64,000 nt of DNA from Sordariomycetes sp. S80-01Y (taxonomy: Eukaryota; Ascomycota; Sordariomycetes). Of the stretch, positions 59,301-64,000 are shown piece after piece. A program made the translations under genes and the position numbers. Location: NCBI GenBank assembly GCA_037042185.1, contig JAXQJY010000023.1, positions 1-64,000 of the forward strand. Reading direction: 5' to 3'. Within the stretch, counting starts at the first letter, position 1, and each line of letters begins with the position of its first letter. The notes under the pieces were generated by a model that saw only the letters and a program-made list of their open reading frames with translations, did not search any database and had not been told where the DNA came from.

Positions 59301-60033
59301 ATGCCCGAGTTTGTCAACACGCCACTCTACGGTGGCGCAATAACCTGCGACCTCCCGGACCACTTCGCAGATGTCAGGTCCGTATATTAAAACCCTCGTC
59401 TCCCGCATAGTTCGGTGCTTACCGTTGCGCAGCAAGCTCCGACAAGTACCCGACAACCAGGAGGTATGGATCGACAAGGACGGCTTCACGAGCATCATAT
59501 TCGACATTACCGAGCGCGTGGGCGAGGCGGGTTCAGGCCCCGAGATCGACGGCAAGGCCTTGACGACACATCTAGAAGAGCTGGTAGGGAATGATGTGGA
59601 GGGTCTGAAGGTCTGGAATACGGCTGAAACGGAGTTCTCGCGCCTTGAGTATGCGCCGCCCAACTTCACCGACGCGTCAGATTCTATTTGAACAGGGACT
59701 GTGTTTGGGAGAGCTGTTGCTGACATTTAATGTAGGGAAAAGACACCTGCGTACACGCTCATTTCCACGCAAACGCCCCATGTCGCCGACCGGGATCGAA
59801 CCTCAGCGCCCGACTTTACGGCGCTCATAATGACACTGGTACGACTGGAGAAGATCAAGACAGACATTCTCATTACGATCAATGTGCCGCACATCAAGGG
59901 CGAGTACAACGAGGAAGACATCGACTTGCAACTAGGCAAGCAGGGTAAACTAATTGGCGATGCTGTTGAATACTCGGCGCGCATCTGGTCGACATTCAAG
60001 ATCAAGGACTGGGGCCTTTTTGGAGAGCACTAG
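59301..60033 (+). CDS. MOG1: Ran-binding nuclear import factor Mog1
   Basis: Mog1 binds the GTPase Ran/Gsp1 and promotes nucleotide release, supporting nuclear protein import. Exons 59,301-59,377, 59,433-59,648 and 59,736-60,033 give 196 residues; introns are 55 and 87 nt. The conserved start reads FVNTPLYGGAITCDLPDHFA then DVSKLRQVPDNQEVWID. The middle has IIFDITERVG and the last third LVRLEKIKTDILITINVPHI, followed by an acidic GEYNEEDIDLQ. Length matches the family. The intron positions restore SKLRQVPDNQ and RLEEKTPAYT without gaps. The next gene downstream is convergent. Confidence 0.9.
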
Positions 60034-60233
60034 TTGGTCCAAGAAGCCCAGGAGACTTCAATCTGTTGACACCAGGAAATCGATCTGTTACATGTCATGT
60101 TCCCTTTCTCGAAAGGTTACGATCTAGTAAACATCATAAAATCGTGCCCAGTACTTTGGTTCCAAAAACGATGCCCTAAACGCCGCACTAATGCTTGTAC
60201 CGAGCCCTCCCACATACTACTAGTAGTAGCCCG

Positions 60234-62420
60234 CTAGCCATCAATGTTCAAACCAACAACGCCTGCAACCAAGGAATCTCCAGTTACATCGTTTTCAAGC
60301 TTGGACTCCGCCTCAGCCTTCACTCGGGCAGCTCGCCTGGCCGCCCATTTGACCGCAACGGCCTTCATGACGTCCTTCTGCGCAATGTGCGGATTTTCCT
60401 GCTTCACAATCTTCATCTGCTCCTTAACGAATATCTGATACTCAGTCGGCTTGCCACTGTTCCGGGGAACTGGCTTGATTTGTTGAAGCATCCCCTTGCA
60501 GGAGCCACAACGATGCCGCGCACAGTCTATGCTTTTGGAGTGGCGCTTGTATTGCGATTGACAGGTTTCGCATGACCAAATATACTTGTAGTCGATGTCA
60601 TAGGTGTGCTTGGTGGTCACCTTGACACCGCGGTCGCCGAACGCCTTGGTGGCTTTAGATGCCCAGGCCTTGAACTCCTTGCCGTGAGGGTTGTTTGTGA
60701 TGCCGCTAACCATGAAATTGGCAAGGTGACAAAACTCATGAGCGACAACGTTGAGTAGCCTCTCGTCGTTGTCAATGACCTTCTCGGCCAGTTCGATGGA
60801 AGCGTGGTGATTGTATTTAATATCCACCTCGGTCCCGTCTGACCTCTTAGTGCGTATGGTCTCGCGCTTCCAGTTCGCGCGACCAGCGGTAGTGTTCAAA
60901 GTCTTCGACCAGATCACCTTCACGCCCCCGGTGGACGCTGCGAGCTCGGCTATCTTGCCGTCGGTGATGAGCTCGTCAAGCTCGTTGAGGAATCGCTCTG
61001 CGACCAAGTGTTTCCCGGTCTCGAAGTCCTTCTTGACCCCCTTGCCGGGACTTGCCTTGCTTGGGCTCTTCTTGACGGCAGTGGCAGGAAGCCTGCGCGG
61101 AGAGTGATCATCATTCCAGTCATTGATGACATCCTGACTCCAGAAGGCGTCAGCGCTCGGGCGGTGGGGAGTTTTGGGAATCAAAGCGGTTCTCCTCGAG
61201 GGGGAAGCCAAGCCTTTGGATGTGGTGGACTTCGTGGGGGTCTGGGGAGGAGTGGAAGGCCTGTTCTCTTGCTCTGCAGTCGCAGCAGGGTCGAGACGTA
61301 GCTTCGAGAGATGCGCAGCCAAATCGAAAGCACTCTCATTCATTTGAGCAGCGGACTGCGGCTGAGGCGTTGAGTTGGGACTTGAGTTGAGAAGGTTGGC
61401 ATTCTTAGGTCTGAGGACATCTGCGTGTGTGACTGGCATAGCCTTCTCAGTTCTGACTTTCTTTGGCAGATTGTGAAAGGCGAATGACGCGGAGCTAGCA
61501 TCATCGTCAACGGCTCCACAAGAATCATCTGATGCATTGTAGGAGCTGTATTCGTCATTGTAGTCCGATGACTCCTCCGACAACTCTTCTCTGGAACTTT
61601 CGTCAATGTTGCTGCCCACAGTGGCAGCCGGTGCTCGTGGTAGACGCTCGAGCGAGTCTTCCGTGGCCTCATCAATTGAGGATAGGTCGGATGATTCGTT
61701 GCCTTCGGTGGATTGGGTGGGAGCGGTAGGATGGACGCCGGAGGTGTCAGCCCCGAAGGATGTCTGTTCGGAGCCGAACGACATACAGCTCGCTTCTTGA
61801 AGAAGCTGCGCCTCGGCTTCTTGCATGTCAATGTCTTCTTGGCTGGGTAAATTCTCCCGCGGTTCCGTCTTGGGGTTCTCAGCCGGTTTGGCTCGCCGAA
61901 TGGCAGGCGTTTGTAGGAGTCTGTCAACCTGGAAATCGTGGTGAGAGTCAGATTCGGACGTCTCGTCCTCGGCTATTGTATCAATTTTGGTTTTCCTCTT
62001 GCGGATGGTGCGGTTTGCTGGTGGAGTTTCATCGTCGAAGATGGAGTGGTTGGCGATCTGCTTGCGAGCAGTCCGGGCAGTTGGTGGAGGGGAGTCGTCG
62101 TCGAATAGGGAGCGGTTGGGGAATGCTTTTCCTGGTGTCTTTGTGCCTGACGCTGAGCTTTTGAAGGGCGATCGCCTTGGGGACTCAAACCCCTTTTCCT
62201 CCTCTGTGCTGCATCGTTGGAAGAGCAGGTTGCCTTTGAGTTGGCCGCCAGTCTCGAGCCGCCGGACTTTCCGGTTGACGGACTTGGTCGCAGATTTGGG
62301 AACGAGGTTTCGCCTGATTGGAGACGCCTGTGCATGCTTCTTCGTAGGTTTGGACATGATGGTACTCATGTCGGGGAGGTCGTCGTCCTCCGACGGACAG
62401 AAGTCAACAACTCTTGCCAT
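60234..62420 (-). CDS. SprT-like metalloprotease with GCNA-type layout
   Basis: Single-exon, 728-residue protein. Residues 1-470 are low complexity and acidic, with Ser/Asp/Glu clusters and repeats such as RSLFDDDSPPPTARTARKQI and HSIFDDETPPANRTIRKR. The SprT-like domain follows, with the zinc-protease motif H561-E-F-C-H565 in VVAHEFCHLANF and a third histidine in NNPHGKEFKAWA. A zinc ribbon (CETCQ ... CGSCKG, about 615-645) and a C-terminal HMG-box-like segment (PTEYQIFVKEQMKIVKQENP then VAVKWAARRA) come next. This order (disordered acidic region, SprT, ribbon, HMG box) is that of GCNA/ACRC proteins, which cleave DNA-protein crosslinks; Spartan has a different C-terminus. A nuclear role in crosslink repair is inferred from the family. 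Confidence 0.85.
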   Translation of the reverse strand: MARVVDFCPSEDDDLPDMSTIMSKPTKKHAQASPIRRNLVPKSATKSVNRKVRRLETGGQLKGNLLFQRCSTEEEKGFESPRRSPFKSSASGTKTPGKAFPNRSLFDDDSPPPTARTARKQIANHSIFDDETPPANRTIRKRKTKIDTIAEDETSESDSHHDFQVDRLLQTPAIRRAKPAENPKTEPRENLPSQEDIDMQEAEAQLLQEASCMSFGSEQTSFGADTSGVHPTAPTQSTEGNESSDLSSIDEATEDSLERLPRAPAATVGSNIDESSREELSEESSDYNDEYSSYNASDDSCGAVDDDASSASFAFHNLPKKVRTEKAMPVTHADVLRPKNANLLNSSPNSTPQPQSAAQMNESAFDLAAHLSKLRLDPAATAEQENRPSTPPQTPTKSTTSKGLASPSRRTALIPKTPHRPSADAFWSQDVINDWNDDHSPRRLPATAVKKSPSKASPGKGVKKDFETGKHLVAERFLNELDELITDGKIAELAASTGGVKVIWSKTLNTTAGRANWKRETIRTKRSDGTEVDIKYNHHASIELAEKVIDNDERLLNVVAHEFCHLANFMVSGITNNPHGKEFKAWASKATKAFGDRGVKVTTKHTYDIDYKYIWSCETCQSQYKRHSKSIDCARHRCGSCKGMLQQIKPVPRNSGKPTEYQIFVKEQMKIVKQENPHIAQKDVMKAVAVKWAARRAARVKAEAESKLENDVTGDSLVAGVVGLNIDG

Positions 62421-64000
62421 GGCTGCGGGTGGTTGGTGTGGGCGCTGACGGATGATTTAGACAGCGGAGAGCCCTGCAAACGTGCCTCGCTAAATATGCT
62501 TCATACAACGAAACCGCGCTTGGAATGACTTGAAGTAGATGGTTGGATTGGGCAGAGCGCGGCAACAGCTGGGAAACCAGGCTTTGTTGATCAAGTGCTC
62601 TCTTAGCGTGGCAGTATTGGCCCGGCAACAACATGCCCACGACGCCCCACTGTGTGTGTGGCTCAGTAGGCTCCGACCCCAACAGTCGTATTGTTTCGAA
62701 GGGCGCACGCAGTTTTCTGCAAGTTCGTCGCAGTCGTACACTTGACATCAGAGTTAACTTTCCAGATGCTACCTCTTGTGCTACGGCACGATGCTCGTGT
62801 GAAGATGTTGCGCTTGCCTGCCCCAATGGCGTGTTCAAGAAGCCCACGCTTCCAAGGTCCTTCGGAGCCTTTGTACAGACGGTTGACCACACACGATAAT
62901 AGCCTTTGCCGACGAAATAGCGCTGCATTCTAGGGCCAGGAGAACTACGGATACATGGCTTGCACCTCTAGGACTCCCGATTGCAATTGCTGAGAAGAGG
63001 CTTTCGAGATATGCTACTGGATCCCCACTCCCCAATGGTCATCGCCAAGCCCATCTTGCTCTCAACACGAAGGTGCAGTGACGCGCTCCAAGCCGTGGTC
63101 GATTGCCACTCTAAATTTGGGAGAGCGGGACCTCTACGCATGGTATGGAGGCAGCCGGCACCTCCGGGCCTCCGGGCAACCCGACGGATCACAGGCCTTT
63201 GAATCAGAGCCCTGAGAGTCCCTGAGCAGCGTGGCCCATCACGCTCCAACAACATACGTAGCTACCTTGTGGCAGTACTACCGGGGGTCTGAGATTGAAG
63301 GGCTCCGATTGCTAAGCATAATTCTGGGTGCTGGTTTGATCTCCGACGCGGGATGAAGCCAAATCTTACCATCATGAGCAGATAAAGTTCCCGAATCTGG
63401 TTACCTCTGCTGGAAACCAGCGATTTCTTTTCTCTACCTTGACTTGGTTCTCTCAGAGGAGATAGATCGTCACGTCATGGAAGAATGTCTGCGGATGTGA
63501 ATGTCGAAGATCGTGGTGGTGTCCGTATCGCGAGGTCCTTTTCGTGGGCTGCTAGTGGCTGGGGTTCCACTCAGGGGGTGACCCGCTCCCTCCCTCACGC
63601 GCCGTACCAATCGGAGCGCGTCCTACCTTGGGAGTGTGGCGTTGCGCTACCTTAAAGATACTTTCTCCTCGATGGCATCTTGGCCGAGCCAGTGTGGGAC
63701 AACCAACTTTTTGCACGTCGCCCTCAAGTTCCGGCGGTCGCACGTCGCCCCGCCCCCCCTGCGTTCCGTCAGCTGGGACGTGCCTAATGCAAGATTTTCC
63801 TCTCCTTTTTCCAGGTCTTGGTTTTCGCTGAGGCATCCAGACCGTTGTCTGGCAGTTGGCGTTGAGACAGCTGTTGAAACGCGAATGAAAATCTGCGAAG
63901 ATGCGGCGATAGAGACAACATCAGGCTGATGCTGAAGCGTAGTAACGTCAGCGCCGCCAGCTCCCAGAAGTCAATTGTGAGCGTCTGCATCTTGTGTCAG
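62421..64000. other. terminal 1.6 kb, no gene recognised
   Basis: Upstream DNA of the SprT-like gene and beyond. Frames on both strands (for example minus 62,404-62,928 and plus 63,636-63,929) show no family resemblance and no consistent exon chain. A tandem CTCCGGGC pair lies near 63,164-63,179. A gene could begin beyond the window edge. Confidence 0.45.

Noticed and set aside
59780-59806. tRNA-like sequence on the minus strand (GGTTCGATCCC inside the MOG1 last exon)
   Set aside because: It resembles a B box, but the T-arm stem does not pair and no A box or acceptor stem fits; the DNA is conserved MOG1 coding sequence.
62404-62928. 174-codon minus frame upstream of the SprT-like gene
   Set aside because: It overlaps the start of the real gene in another frame and shows no recognisable domain.

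Overview
The window is nuclear DNA of a filamentous ascomycete (Pezizomycotina, most likely Sordariomycetes). The genes carry many short introns, mostly 47-90 nt, with GT...AG borders and CTAAC/CTGAC-like branch sites. Leaders are pyrimidine-rich and starts are preceded by CACA/CACC. The gene set is typical of such fungi: RAD54, DAM1, UBP8, INP1, RSC bromodomain subunit, complex I 40 kDa subunit, GAA1, mitochondrial aconitase, RPN9, BUD20, MOG1, RBD2, HNT1 and OTU1. There are no bacterial operons, rRNAs, CRISPR arrays or recognisable tRNAs.

Layout. Bases 1 to about 12,100 form an AT- and TpA-rich, stop-rich, essentially gene-free block that looks like decayed (probably RIP-mutated) repeats. 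It contains a 721-bp inverted-repeat element with a nested solo LTR, a second diverged LTR fragment, two strong stem-loops and a CA microsatellite. Bases 12,160-13,300 are transitional, with open but broken coding-like segments. From 13.4 kb to 62.4 kb the DNA is ordinary gene-dense chromosome: a Q/P-rich hypothetical protein, a broken RTA1-like gene, INP1, UsgS-like membrane protein, OTU1, RSC1/2-like, a mitochondrial carrier, RAD54, a small Rsa3-like protein, a YTP1-like protein, a LACTB2-like hydrolase, UBP8, NADH dehydrogenase 40 kDa subunit, RPN9, GAA1, a CRAL-TRIO protein, DAM1, BUD20, aconitase, RBD2, HNT1, MOG1 and a GCNA/SprT-like protease. The last 1.6 kb shows no gene.

Exon structures were rebuilt by hand: splice sites were chosen so that the reading frame closes and the conserved family sequence is continuous. 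For all spliced genes reported as intact, exon lengths sum to a multiple of three. The genes are independent housekeeping functions (chromatin and repair: RSC, RAD54, UBP8, GCNA; proteostasis: OTU1, RPN9; mitochondria: aconitase, complex I, carrier; membranes and peroxisomes: INP1, GAA1, RBD2, YTP1-like). Many are paired head to head and share a short promoter (carrier/RAD54, NUO40/RPN9, CRAL-TRIO/DAM1, HNT1/MOG1).

Most notable points: an RTA1-like pseudogene with two independent lesions beside the repeat block; a 3-nt microexon followed by a 712-nt intron in aconitase; a 14-nt exon in the complex I gene and a 15-nt exon carrying the HIT histidines; two zinc fingers in tandem in OTU1; a GCNA-type architecture in a fungus; and a palindromic forkhead-like site plus AGGTAC-rich inverted repeats upstream of DAM1. 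I saw no clearly novel multi-gene system.
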